From the NCBI GenBank assembly GCA_021772775.1, contig JAJFLH010000034.1, positions 110,566-174,565 of the forward strand: DNA of 64,000 nucleotides. Reading direction: 5' to 3'. Below are positions 42,824 through 51,839 of the stretch, in pieces (the stretch's first letter is position 1; every line of letters starts with the position of its first letter). Source of the DNA: Mariprofundus sp. Its GTDB lineage: Bacteria; Pseudomonadota; Zetaproteobacteria; Mariprofundales; Mariprofundaceae. Both the position numbers and the translations under genes were made by a program. The notes beneath the pieces are model-generated. The model worked only from the letters and a program-made list of their open reading frames with translations. It made no database searches and had not been told where the DNA came from.

Positions 42824-44305
42824 TCAATTAATCATTGTTTCTAGATGCCCCTGCAGCTCCGTCACAGAGACATCTTCCATATATCTTATTTTCGTAGCTA
42901 CAGGCAATGCTCTGACCAAACGGAGTGCAACAGCCCATAGTTTTGCTGCTCTATCCACCTCCCCACCATGTTGATAGATGGTGGCAAGATCGACGTGAGC
43001 AGGAAGAAATTCGGACGACAGATAGATAACCTTTTGCAATAGCTCTCGAGCTTCACTGATACGGTTCTGTTCCTGAGCAAGCTGAGCCAGAATGTAATAA
43101 GCATCGGCAGAGAGAGAGTTCTTATTGATCATACTCTTGCACACCCCCTGTGCCCGGATTAAATCTCCCATATTCGCGTAGCAGCGTGCCTGCAGGATGT
43201 TCGCCTCAATATGTGTTGGATGAGCCTCCAAATATCCTACAAGCAGTTTGGATGCCTTACTATAATCTCCGCTCAACAGATATTTTTCAACCTCCGCTAG
43301 CGAAACCTGAGGCGTTACAGAAAGTGGAACAGGCCGCACAGCCGGTACTGTTCTGGAGAAATTACTCTGCTGCTTTAGTGCAGGCTGCTTGCCAATTGGA
43401 ACAACCCTCTCCCGTACAGGCGCTCTGGCGATAGAAGAGAGGTGATTGATAGGCTGATGCGAAACAGTCGCGCTTGCTACCGTTGAGCGCTGAAAGATTG
43501 TAGATTCAGGAAAACTACGCAGCTTAAGCCCTGATTTTTCAGGATTTGCCACTTCCGCATGTCCAGTGAGAAGATAACCGCCATCAGCTAGTGTTAAGGC
43601 GAATTTGCCCATCATAGTATTAATGGCATCCTGACCATAATAGATAAAAACATTTCTGCAGATAATCAGATCTATTTCGAAAAGCCCTGAAGAGGCAGAG
43701 GGAAAGGGATCCCCCATCAAATCCACTTTGCAAAACCGAACCATCTTCTGAATCCCTTCATCGAGCTTCCAACCATCCCGATGTTTAATAAAATGGGAAC
43801 GTATATGTTCATCGCCGGTTCCACGAAACGACCAGTCGCGATAGACGGCCTCCTGCGCATAGGCAATTGATTCAGCATTGATATCACTACCAAGCAATAA
43901 AATACGCCAATCCTGTTTGCGCTGTATCAACTCACTGATAAGGATAGCCAGCGTATAAGGCTCCTCTCCAGTTGAGCAGCCTGCACACCATATTTTCAGG
44001 CTCCTCTTATGCTTATGTCTCTCAATCAATTCAGGCACAATGCGCTTTGTCAGCAAGCGCAGTTGCCCTTTATCACGAAAAAAATGACTCTCGCCACAGG
44101 TAAGCTGAACCATCAGCTTCTCCCACTCTCTTTCGTGGCCTTTACTTAACAAATGGTAGTAGTAATCGTCCTCTCCCGAAAAACCGCCACACTCAATGCG
44201 CGATTGCAACGTGCGAAGTACCTTCTCCTTATCAGGTAGATAAAGCCCTGTGTGCCTGGATATCAACTCAGAGAATCGTTCTAAGGTATTTATTGCTTCG
44301 ACCAT
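42824..44305 (-). CDS. CheR-type chemoreceptor methyltransferase with TPR tail
   Basis: A 493-residue protein. Residues 1-270 are a CheR methyltransferase using S-adenosylmethionine: WCAGCSTGEEPYTLAI binds the cofactor, and FRGTGDE and DLIICRNVFIYY are characteristic. After a proline-rich linker the C-terminus (about 325-480) has tetratricopeptide repeats, for protein contacts such as receptor or array targeting. It methylates receptor glutamates, opposing CheB. ATAGGAGATC precedes the ATG. It is the first chemotaxis gene after fliW, from which it is separated by about 106 bp. Confidence 0.93.
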   Translation of the reverse strand: MVEAINTLERFSELISRHTGLYLPDKEKVLRTLQSRIECGGFSGEDDYYYHLLSKGHEREWEKLMVQLTCGESHFFRDKGQLRLLTKRIVPELIERHKHKRSLKIWCAGCSTGEEPYTLAILISELIQRKQDWRILLLGSDINAESIAYAQEAVYRDWSFRGTGDEHIRSHFIKHRDGWKLDEGIQKMVRFCKVDLMGDPFPSASSGLFEIDLIICRNVFIYYGQDAINTMMGKFALTLADGGYLLTGHAEVANPEKSGLKLRSFPESTIFQRSTVASATVSHQPINHLSSIARAPVRERVVPIGKQPALKQQSNFSRTVPAVRPVPLSVTPQVSLAEVEKYLLSGDYSKASKLLVGYLEAHPTHIEANILQARCYANMGDLIRAQGVCKSMINKNSLSADAYYILAQLAQEQNRISEARELLQKVIYLSSEFLPAHVDLATIYQHGGEVDRAAKLWAVALRLVRALPVATKIRYMEDVSVTELQGHLETMIN

Positions 44306-44411
44306 GATCTCCTATCTTACTTTCAAACTTCCTCTTCGACAATCAAAAGAAGCCTGGAAAGCTCACATGCTTCAGTAATTTCATTACTATCGAAACAGCT
44401 TCAAAGCATGG

Positions 44412-44819
44412 TCAGGATGGTTGCGGCATCCATGGATAACGTACCTCCAGTTCTGCTTCTGGTCGAATACATTGTAGACCAAGTCGAGATTCTACATTCA
44501 GGGCAATAGGAGCTTTTAGATTGGCTGTAACCCATTGTTTATCCGCAAAAGGGTTCAGCACCAGCATCCACATAATATCGCTCTGGCTATCCGCATGAAT
44601 ACAACTACGCGAATCTGTTGACAGAGTTGGTTCAGCGCCAAGGCGCTCTTTATCCCAGGGGGTGATCAAAAAAGCGGCTTCAGGTTGATCGATGGACTGG
44701 ATACAGATGATCTTACCATATCCCTCGTAGATAAAACCATACTCTCGGGCATCACTAAAACCGGCCAATCCCTGAGGGAAATGAAAGGCTTCTGAATAAT
44801 CATCCTCTGTATTAGTCAT
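44412..44819 (-). CDS. fliW: Flagellar assembly factor FliW (CsrA antagonist)
   Basis: A 135-residue protein. FPQGLAGFSDAREYGFI near the N-terminus and FLITPWDKERLG are FliW-type, and the tail LNVESRLGLQCI is family-like. FliW binds CsrA and blocks its RNA binding, coupling CsrA repression of flagellin translation to flagellin level. ATG 44819 is chosen over the longer start at 44846: it overlaps the csrA stop by 8 bases (ATGACTAA), so the two proteins are coupled in synthesis. Confidence 0.9.
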   Translation of the reverse strand: MTNTEDDYSEAFHFPQGLAGFSDAREYGFIYEGYGKIICIQSIDQPEAAFLITPWDKERLGAEPTLSTDSRSCIHADSQSDIMWMLVLNPFADKQWVTANLKAPIALNVESRLGLQCIRPEAELEVRYPWMPQPS

Positions 44820-45066
44820 TTTTTTTCTCATCGCTTGGGCTGACATCTTGGGCCGCTCCTTGTAACCATTTTAATGCTGCTGCACCTCCTGCAGCTTTAT
44901 TTTCTTCCTGAATAAGATTGTATATCTCCATACGGTGAACTGGTATTTCAGACGGAGCATCAATACCTATGCGTACAATATGTTCATTTTGCACATCCTG
45001 AATCACGATTCGAATATTATCGTTAATCTGAATGGCCTGACCTATTTTTCTTCGTAAAACCAACAT
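44812..45066 (-). CDS. csrA: Carbon storage regulator CsrA, long form
   Basis: An 84-residue RNA-binding protein. MLVLRRKIGQAIQINDNIRI and VRIGIDAPSEIPVHRMEIY are the complete CsrA core. It binds GGA motifs in mRNA leaders and represses or stabilises target transcripts, including flagellar and carbon-storage genes. The protein is about 20 residues longer than the usual 60-65, with a tail from about residue 58 (AAGGAAALKWLQGAAQD) ending in acidic and lysine residues. AGGTAGGGG precedes the ATG. It lies 15 bp after flgL and overlaps fliW. Confidence 0.95.
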   Translation of the reverse strand: MLVLRRKIGQAIQINDNIRIVIQDVQNEHIVRIGIDAPSEIPVHRMEIYNLIQEENKAAGGAAALKWLQGAAQDVSPSDEKKND

Positions 45067-45081
45067 CTGTTGTTTTAACCC

Positions 45082-46263
45082 CTACCTGAGAAAATTAATC
45101 AAACTGAGTGATTTGATTTGCGCCACCTGACTATAGGCTGCTTGCAAGGCGATGCTCGACTGTTGTAACTCAGCCACCGTAGCTGGAATATCTACCGCTT
45201 CATGCGTATTTAGCCGCTGATCCAGATTCAACTTCATATCTTGATAAGACACTTTAGAAATCTGCACTGCTTTAAACTTAGCGCCGGCTTCCGCAGTGAG
45301 ATCAATCATGCCACTACCCGCCGCATTTAATGCCCCGAGAGATGTTTGAATAGCTGCCAGATCATTAATCTGAAGTGCCGTCTGAAAACCCAGCATGGCA
45401 CTAAAAGCAGCACCAAAAGCAGCGTTATCTCCACGAATATTACTCACCACTTGCTGTGTAGCACTAACAGAAACAATACGATCTTGGTTGCTTCCATCAT
45501 ACGTTATGCTGGCTGCAGTCGCACCGCTTACGGCCAGACTTCCTCCAGCTTGATTGACTGTATCGGGCGTACCGTTGTAGGAGATAGTTAATTCAACGCT
45601 ATTACTCAGGGAAACAAGGTTTGAACCAGCTGTCAGAGCAACAGGGGAGGGAAGGAGGTTCGCTCCCACGCCATTGGTGATACTGGCAATACTGGTTCCT
45701 GCGGCATCCAAAGTAACGGTATAAGCATCATTCACAGCAGCCGGATTTGCCGTTTGTGCCACAGCGGTGATAGATGTATTTGCTCCTGCGGCATAGATGC
45801 CTGCACCCACATTAAGTGGGTTGGATATAAATGCATCCCTATCCACAGCAGTACCCGCAAACAAAGACTGCCCCTGCCATTGTTGATTGCTATCAGCCAA
45901 CAACTGATCACTTAAATGTATCATCTCCTGCAGTGCAGCCTGACGCTCAGCATTGCTAAGCTGAGCTGAGGCTTGTTGCACGGCTAATGTTTCAGCCCGT
46001 TGCATTACATTTTTCATATCATTAAGCATAGTCTGACTCATACCTAAACGTGATTCGACCTCAGCAACTGCATCAATACTACTCTGAACATTCAACTGAC
46101 TGTGACGCAAATCCAATGACGTTTTATAATCCACACCAGCTTGAGCGGGGGTCTGAAACCTCGTGCCTGACGCGATATTCGCATTACCTTTATTCTGAAT
46201 ATTTTGCTGGTTATTGATCCCGTTGAGTAAATTATTATATAACATGCTGGTAGAAATTCTCAT
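45082..46263 (-). CDS. flgL: Flagellar hook-associated protein 3 FlgL
   Basis: A 393-residue hook-filament junction protein. The N-terminus (MRISTSMLYNNLLNGIN) and C-terminus (QQSSIALQAAYSQVAQIKSL, ending LINFL) are the conserved flagellin-like coiled ends, and the variable middle is rich in alanine and glycine. GAGGAGG lies before the ATG. It is 10 bp after flgK. It joins FlgK to flagellin after export by the flagellar type III system, probably with FlgN (encoded at 48008-48484) as chaperone. Confidence 0.92.
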   Translation of the reverse strand: MRISTSMLYNNLLNGINNQQNIQNKGNANIASGTRFQTPAQAGVDYKTSLDLRHSQLNVQSSIDAVAEVESRLGMSQTMLNDMKNVMQRAETLAVQQASAQLSNAERQAALQEMIHLSDQLLADSNQQWQGQSLFAGTAVDRDAFISNPLNVGAGIYAAGANTSITAVAQTANPAAVNDAYTVTLDAAGTSIASITNGVGANLLPSPVALTAGSNLVSLSNSVELTISYNGTPDTVNQAGGSLAVSGATAASITYDGSNQDRIVSVSATQQVVSNIRGDNAAFGAAFSAMLGFQTALQINDLAAIQTSLGALNAAGSGMIDLTAEAGAKFKAVQISKVSYQDMKLNLDQRLNTHEAVDIPATVAELQQSSIALQAAYSQVAQIKSLSLINFLR

Positions 46264-46273
46264 CTAAGCCTCC

Positions 46274-48004
46274 TCACCGAATCAATCCAAGCAGCGAACT
46301 AAGCATCTGATTTGTTGTCGTTATTATTTTTGCTGATGCTTCATAAGCACGCTGAAATTTAATCATATTGATCAATTCTTCATCCAGATTAACCCCTGAC
46401 ATAGACAGACGCTGACTCTCCAGAGACGCAGCTTCCACACTACGATATGACTGCTGCTGCTGTGCATGTGAAACATCTGAGCCATATTGGGTTGATAACG
46501 TTGTAGTACGATTATGCAGACTCAATGATGCCGTCCCATCCACACTCATCGCCGTATCCTGCAATGCAATAATAGCCAGTGCGCTACTGTTATCACCATT
46601 AAAAACAACTGATGTGAGTGGATCAACTTGCCCTGTAACGATATTACTTGGACTGGCCTGAACCGCATCTGACAAACCAATCGTCGCACCTGTTCCACCA
46701 GTGAAAAAGTTATTCACTTCATACGCGGCTAAAAAATTACTGCTATCTCCAGAGAATGCAAAGCTCTGACCCGCCGCTGCATTAATAGTTAATTGACCCG
46801 AAGTACCTACTGAGGCGGTGATTCCTGCTACAGCATTAAGACTACTTACCACCTGCCCCATAGTCGTTGCACCTGCTGTAATGCCAATGGCCGTACCTCC
46901 TGCCACCACAGGTGCACCTGCCGCATCATAGACATGAATATTAAAACTACCGGTCTGAACCTGAGCTGCAAAAGGAGCGCTCTGCCCCACATCATCCAGA
47001 GTAAGCACTGCACTACTGCCTTGCCCACCTGTTAAGCTGGTATGTGCAACAGCATTGCTGCTACTGGCATAGATCTGATTGACTGAAAAGATAAGATTGG
47101 CAGAGATACTATCAATCTGTTGAATATAGCCGCCCATCTTATTATCGCGCAAATCAATCAAACCACCGATCGCACCACCTGGGGCTCCACTGAACACAGG
47201 GGAGCCAGTACCTGCCACCACAACATTAGAAAAACCACCGGTAACTGCAGCACCACGTTGCAAATACCGAACCGCACCATCCTGAGCCAGCAGATCCCCA
47301 TTAGTGGTTTGCACCATAAATGAACCATCGCCTGTAGCAATCTTCTGCACCGGCAAAATCTGAGCCAAATCACGAACTGCCTGATCACGTTGATCACGCG
47401 CATCATTAGCCAAACCGTTCGCACCTGCATTGCCAGCCTCCTGCTTGTTAATTTGTATCGTCAATGATGCAATATTATCCAAAAGCAGGTTGGCGCTGGC
47501 GATTGACTGGTCGATACTACCATCGGCATTATTCTGCACCGCTTGCAACTGCTGATTCATATTGGACAAAGTGGTGACCAATGAACTGCTTTTAGCGCTA
47601 ACATTGGCACGCAATCCATTATCTTGCGAATTGTTTGCCAGCTGTTTCCATGACAGGTAGAAATCATCTAAAGCCGATGCTAGACCTGTACTTTGTAAGC
47701 TTCCGAATACGTTTTCAACGGCCGTCAGACCGTTATTCAACTCGGTCCAATGCGACAGTTGCGAGCCGTTATTAAGCTGAGCCTGACTAATAATAGGATC
47801 AACCATACGTGTAATTGACCCCACATCTGCACCACGCCCTAACGAAAGACCACCAATGACCTCAGAACCCGCCGTAACCAAATTAGCGGCCTGTCTGGAA
47901 TAACCTGGCGTATTCACGTTGGCTATATTATGCGATATCACATCCATGGCCTTTTGCTGGCTTTTCAAACCACTGGCGGCGATATTAAGGCTATCGGAAA
48001 TCAT
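46274..48004 (-). CDS. flgK: Flagellar hook-associated protein 1 FlgK
   Basis: A 576-residue hook-junction protein. The N-terminus has LNIAASGLKSQQKAMDVISH followed by NIANVNTPGYSRQ, the rod/hook family signature. The C-terminus has SGVNLDEELINMIKFQRAYE and ASAKIITTTNQMLSSLLGL, typical of FlgK. Length agrees with E. coli FlgK (547). Its ATG lies 3 bases after the flgN stop. The protein caps the hook together with FlgL and is exported through the flagellar secretion system. Confidence 0.94.
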   Translation of the reverse strand: MISDSLNIAASGLKSQQKAMDVISHNIANVNTPGYSRQAANLVTAGSEVIGGLSLGRGADVGSITRMVDPIISQAQLNNGSQLSHWTELNNGLTAVENVFGSLQSTGLASALDDFYLSWKQLANNSQDNGLRANVSAKSSSLVTTLSNMNQQLQAVQNNADGSIDQSIASANLLLDNIASLTIQINKQEAGNAGANGLANDARDQRDQAVRDLAQILPVQKIATGDGSFMVQTTNGDLLAQDGAVRYLQRGAAVTGGFSNVVVAGTGSPVFSGAPGGAIGGLIDLRDNKMGGYIQQIDSISANLIFSVNQIYASSSNAVAHTSLTGGQGSSAVLTLDDVGQSAPFAAQVQTGSFNIHVYDAAGAPVVAGGTAIGITAGATTMGQVVSSLNAVAGITASVGTSGQLTINAAAGQSFAFSGDSSNFLAAYEVNNFFTGGTGATIGLSDAVQASPSNIVTGQVDPLTSVVFNGDNSSALAIIALQDTAMSVDGTASLSLHNRTTTLSTQYGSDVSHAQQQQSYRSVEAASLESQRLSMSGVNLDEELINMIKFQRAYEASAKIITTTNQMLSSLLGLIR

Positions 48005-48007
48005 GGC

Positions 48008-48484
48008 TTATCCGGTTGTCCTGCGCTTATAGGTCTGCTCTGGTTGAGTCAGGCCCAATCCCTGCAAAATGGTTGTAGAAACAGAGTAAGCAGCATGTAA
48101 ACGCAAACGGTTCTCCTGACTATGCTGATCTACTTTTAACATACGGTCATACAAATTCCTGCGTAGCGCCTGGAATTTCGCAGCTTGCGATCCGGCATAC
48201 ATATCAATAACAACAGATAGTGATAAATCGCTGGAAACATTATAACGGCTCAACAGTTGACGGCACTCCTTTTCCAACTGAGCAAGACACTGATGCGCTT
48301 TGATTCGATGATCCGTCAGCTGCATAATCCGATCAGCATCCAGCTGGCGGATTGCTTCATATTCAGATTGCGAAACACTTTCCAATTCACGAGCACAGAC
48401 ATTCATCTTCTCCAACAGACTGTGCAATTGCTCTAACGCTGTCAGTGGCAGTTCAATAGCAGAATTTTGAGTATGAATTACCAT
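48008..48484 (-). CDS. flgN: FlgN-like export chaperone
   Basis: A 158-residue, almost wholly helical protein between flgM and flgK, the usual FlgN position. Sequence such as LHSLLEKMNVCARELESVS and KAHQCLAQLEKECRQLLSRY fits the FlgN fold; sequence conservation in this family is low, so the assignment leans on position. FlgN binds FlgK and FlgL before export. Its start overlaps the flgM stop by 7 bases (ATGGTAA). Confidence 0.82.
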   Translation of the reverse strand: MVIHTQNSAIELPLTALEQLHSLLEKMNVCARELESVSQSEYEAIRQLDADRIMQLTDHRIKAHQCLAQLEKECRQLLSRYNVSSDLSLSVVIDMYAGSQAAKFQALRRNLYDRMLKVDQHSQENRLRLHAAYSVSTTILQGLGLTQPEQTYKRRTTG

Positions 48485-48765
48485 GACCGCTCCGCTAAAG
48501 CATTCGTAACAATTTGCGACGCGACTTTCCGACTGTCGGACTTGAAACTCCCCTCTTCCAGTGCGCCGCGAATTTCTTCAATCCGCTCCATGCGTACTGC
48601 CGACATGTCACTAAGCATCGTCAATGCCTTCTCACGCAGACTGGAAGCATCACTAACTTTGACAGAATCACCGCCCGAAGCGGATGCTTTACCCTTACTT
48701 TTTCCTTTTGATGCACCGCCGGAATTTTGAACACCAGCCGCACCTGTTGAGCTATTAATGCGCAT
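48478..48765 (-). CDS. flgM: Anti-sigma-28 factor FlgM
   Basis: A 95-residue protein. The N-terminal half is disordered and rich in Gly, Ser and Lys (KGKSKGKASASGGDS). The C-terminal half (MERIEEIRGALEEGSFKSDSR, then KVASQIVTNALAE) is the helical FlgM motif that binds FliA. FlgM holds sigma-28 inactive until the hook is complete, then is exported. GAGGTG lies upstream of the ATG, inside the end of flgJ, and its end overlaps flgN. Confidence 0.9.
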   Translation of the reverse strand: MRINSSTGAAGVQNSGGASKGKSKGKASASGGDSVKVSDASSLREKALTMLSDMSAVRMERIEEIRGALEEGSFKSDSRKVASQIVTNALAERSW

Positions 48766-49279
48766 GTTTCTTCACCTCCATGGCCAAAGCACTGCTCATC
48801 TCTAAGTTATCGGCAGCATTAGAAATTTCTTGAATCGATAAAGCCTCTTGCTGCTGCTCCACCCCATTTGAAGTTCCTTTTTGAGCGGATTCAAGCTGGC
48901 GATAAATACTATCCGCAATACCGAAGCTACCACGTTTAGTGCTGGCCTGAGCAATGGCCTCATCCATCATTGATGCATGCACATCTTCCGCATAACCACT
49001 GGGCATAAAGTCAGACTTACCCACAGTTTTGCGCATTTCAGTCATCATCTGTTGCACAAAAACAGCCTCAAACTGGCGGCTAACTTTCCATAATGCTTCA
49101 TCTCTTTCCTTTAACGCTGATGGAGCTTGTGAAGCTGCGCTATTGTTGACCTGGAGCGACTGTGAAAGTTTCGCGCTGAAGATCTCCCCACCTTTAGCAG
49201 ATGGTTGCTGCTTCGCACGCTGCTGCATCTTCTCCCGCTGCAGGATGCCATCAATCACGTATTCAACCAGATCAGCCAT
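48755..49279 (-). CDS. flgJ: FlgJ-type rod-binding protein without muramidase domain
   Basis: A 174-residue protein with only the rod-binding domain: VSRQFEAVFVQQMMTEMRKT and FGIADSIYRQLES are the conserved segments. Enterobacterial FlgJ carries an additional peptidoglycan hydrolase domain (total about 313 residues), absent here as in many other phyla and some proteobacteria. It would act as a rod cap in the periplasm; a separate wall hydrolase must then be encoded elsewhere. GAGG lies before the ATG, and its end overlaps flgM by 11 bases. Confidence 0.88.
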   Translation of the reverse strand: MADLVEYVIDGILQREKMQQRAKQQPSAKGGEIFSAKLSQSLQVNNSAASQAPSALKERDEALWKVSRQFEAVFVQQMMTEMRKTVGKSDFMPSGYAEDVHASMMDEAIAQASTKRGSFGIADSIYRQLESAQKGTSNGVEQQQEALSIQEISNAADNLEMSSALAMEVKKHAH

Positions 49280-49292
49280 TACGCATTCCTCA

Positions 49293-50408
49293 TCACATCG
49301 TTCTCAAGTCGGCATGTAGTGCACCTGCCGCCTTAATCGCTTGCAGTACCGCAATCAAATCACTCGGCGTTGCACCTACAGCATTCAATGCACTAACCAG
49401 CTCAGACAGTGAAACCTGTTTCGGCAATACAACCAGCTTGGCTTCCTCTTCAGTCACTTCAACATTGGTACGGTCAACCGTTGCCGTTTCACCTCCGCCA
49501 AAAGCATTGGGCTGTGATACTTCAGGATTTTCTGACACACTTACGGTGATGTTACCATGTGCCACTGCGACAGTATCAATACGTACATCCTGCCCCATCA
49601 CGATGGTGCCCGTACGTTCATCAACAATCACAATAGCCGCATGATCAATACTCACATCAATCTGTTCGAGATCAGCAATCAGCTCAATGGTATTACTACT
49701 GGGGTTCCATACTTTAATGGTGCCTGAATCTGTCGCCCGCGCCATGCCCTTACCTAACTTAGCATTAATAGCACGCTGCATATTTCTAGCCGTCGTAAAA
49801 TCAGGTCGACGCAAACTTAAGGTAATATGATCCTGCTCTGCTGTTAGACCACGAGGTGCGGCCTTTTCAACCCGCGCCCCATTAGGGATTGTACCAGCAG
49901 TTGGGTGCCCCTTGGTTGTGCTGCCTCCCTTACCTTCAGCGGTAAAACCACCAATCGAAACGCCACCCTGAGCAACAGCATAAGGTCGTCCATCACCACC
50001 GAGCAATGGAGCAACCAGCAGGGTACCACCTCTTAAGCTCTTGGCATCACCAATACTCGATACAGTCACATCAAGCTGTTGACCCGGACGGGCAAAAGCA
50101 GGCAGCTCTGAAGTGACCATCACAGCAGCGATATTTTTTGGTTTCATTTTAGCAATATCCGCACGTACATTAACACCAAGACGCTCCAACAGGGCTGTAA
50201 TACTGTTGATCGTAAATGGCGATGAAGTGCCTGAGTCACCGGTACCATTAAGACCAACGATCAAACCGTAGCCAATCAGCGCATTACCGCGTACTCCCTC
50301 AATATCAGCCAAATCTTTGATGCGCTCTGCCTGCAGCTGCATTGGTAATATCAATGCAATCACAGCCACAATAAGCGTGATACGTGGGAGGTTTGTTAAA
50401 ATGGCCAT
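49293..50408 (-). CDS. flgI: Flagellar P-ring protein FlgI
   Basis: A 371-residue periplasmic protein with a signal peptide (hydrophobic ITLIVAVIALILP, cleavage after LQA). Family blocks are ERIKDLADIEGVRGNALIGY, GLIVGLNGTGDS and the end SLSELVSALNAVGATP-SDLIAVLQ in character. It forms the ring in the peptidoglycan layer around the rod. Start 50408 gives a normal signal peptide; the in-frame 50435 start would add nine residues. It overlaps the flgH end by 13 bases. Confidence 0.95.
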   Translation of the reverse strand: MAILTNLPRITLIVAVIALILPMQLQAERIKDLADIEGVRGNALIGYGLIVGLNGTGDSGTSSPFTINSITALLERLGVNVRADIAKMKPKNIAAVMVTSELPAFARPGQQLDVTVSSIGDAKSLRGGTLLVAPLLGGDGRPYAVAQGGVSIGGFTAEGKGGSTTKGHPTAGTIPNGARVEKAAPRGLTAEQDHITLSLRRPDFTTARNMQRAINAKLGKGMARATDSGTIKVWNPSSNTIELIADLEQIDVSIDHAAIVIVDERTGTIVMGQDVRIDTVAVAHGNITVSVSENPEVSQPNAFGGGETATVDRTNVEVTEEEAKLVVLPKQVSLSELVSALNAVGATPSDLIAVLQAIKAAGALHADLRTM

Positions 50409-51100
50409 ACTTGATCCAATGTTTTCGAAACCCAACCTTCATGCGTCACCGCCGCCAAGGCTCCAGTACTGCCATAACTGATATTCGCCTGTGCGACTTT
50501 AGAGGATGGAATGGTATTATCTGCGGCGATATCAGTAGGCCGAATCACACCAGAAAAAGTAATTTCCTGCGGCTCATGATTGACGTTTAACAGGCGTTTA
50601 CCTGTCACCCGCATATTTCCGTTGGGATACACATACATCACAACTGAGGTAACACTGGCGGTCAGAGTATCAGAATTATTGGTCGAACCGGCACCATCAA
50701 ACGATTTACTATTGCTCATGCCGATATCACCTGTAGGGCTAACATCTTTATTGGCCAATGCTGCACCATAGGCAATATTTGCACTCATACCGGTATTTCG
50801 TGCCGATGACTTACTCTGTTTACTGGCCAGCGAGCGCGTCGCCTTGGCATTTTCCGAGACAATCACAGTGACCAGGTCACCGACCTGTGCGGCTTTAGAA
50901 TCCGACAAAAATCCGGCCCCGCCATTACCCCATAATGAACCTGTTTGAGTTGTATCGGGAGTAGGCGTATTCAATGCCTGATTCACTTCCTGCTTCTGCT
51001 GCTCATTGGCTGTTGTATCGACACGTGGCATACAGCCCGATGCAAATAGAAGCACAGCGCTCAACAGACAAAGTAGTGCTGTCCTATTCATTATTTTCAT
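50396..51100 (-). CDS. flgH: Flagellar L-ring lipoprotein FlgH
   Basis: A 234-residue outer-membrane lipoprotein. The signal ends in a lipobox (FASGC, Cys at 23). GSLWGNGGAGFLSDSKAAQVGDLVTVIV and GVIRPTDI are FlgH motifs. It forms the outer-membrane ring of the basal body, which shows that this organism is diderm. AAGGAG lies 7 bases before the ATG, which overlaps the flgA stop by 4 bases (ATGA). Confidence 0.95.
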   Translation of the reverse strand: MKIMNRTALLCLLSAVLLFASGCMPRVDTTANEQQKQEVNQALNTPTPDTTQTGSLWGNGGAGFLSDSKAAQVGDLVTVIVSENAKATRSLASKQSKSSARNTGMSANIAYGAALANKDVSPTGDIGMSNSKSFDGAGSTNNSDTLTASVTSVVMYVYPNGNMRVTGKRLLNVNHEPQEITFSGVIRPTDIAADNTIPSSKVAQANISYGSTGALAAVTHEGWVSKTLDQVWPF

Positions 51101-51834
51101 CCTGTAGCTCCTTGAAGGATCACACGCACAGCACCAGCCCCTTCTACTACTGTCTGTACCACTTCTTTACTGCGTAAGTTTTTGACCAATAGACGCTCTC
51201 CCTTACTGGCTGAACGCATCGCCTTACCCTGTGTGCGCACATGCAAACCTCCGAAATCAAGCATCATCACCACCAAGTCGCCGCGTTTAATCAATGGAGG
51301 GCGTTTCATGTGATTACTCAAAAGCAGATCACCTTTATGCATGCGACGGGTCAAACGCATACCTAATGCGTCAGTTTTCTGACTAACCAGATAACCACTA
51401 TGACCGGCAATATCAGTACGTGTTCTTATCATCATATCATTTGTCAGCAAGCTACGTGCCGAAACATCTTTGCTCATCACAACCGCAGTTGCCCACCAGT
51501 GTACACGCACAGGTACATACCAGCGCTTGCCGCCCTGTTCGGCAATCATAGAAAAGCGTTTTGGGTGACCATGCAAGGATATAGGTAACGACCAACGAAC
51601 GGAGCCACTGGCATTAGGCCAGCGATCCACCCGAATCAATTCAGCCGATGCGCCACGCAGAACCACGCCATTGTTAAAAAAGGTTTGAAGCGATTGCTGC
51701 ATATCTGAATCCGATGCTGCCAATGCAAAAGTAGGCAAACTCAGGACAGGAAGCAGCACAGCGATGATCAGCATCAGCAAACGCCTTGATGTTTTCTCAA
51801 ACATCTCCTTAAACAATGGGTGGTAGCGAGACAC
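51097..51834 (-). CDS. flgA: Flagellar P-ring assembly chaperone FlgA
   Basis: A 245-residue periplasmic protein with a hydrophobic N-terminal signal (LLMLIIAVLLPVLSLPTFALA). The SAF-type C-terminal domain contains KGDLLLSNHMKRPPLIKRGD and VRTQGKAMRSASKGE-like sequence, as in FlgA. It assists FlgI polymerisation. Translation probably starts at GTG 51834, which has AGGAGGT 7 bases upstream, formed by the last codons of flgG. Confidence 0.9.
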   Translation of the reverse strand: MSRYHPLFKEMFEKTSRRLLMLIIAVLLPVLSLPTFALAASDSDMQQSLQTFFNNGVVLRGASAELIRVDRWPNASGSVRWSLPISLHGHPKRFSMIAEQGGKRWYVPVRVHWWATAVVMSKDVSARSLLTNDMMIRTRTDIAGHSGYLVSQKTDALGMRLTRRMHKGDLLLSNHMKRPPLIKRGDLVVMMLDFGGLHVRTQGKAMRSASKGERLLVKNLRSKEVVQTVVEGAGAVRVILQGATG

Positions 51835-51839
51835 GATTA

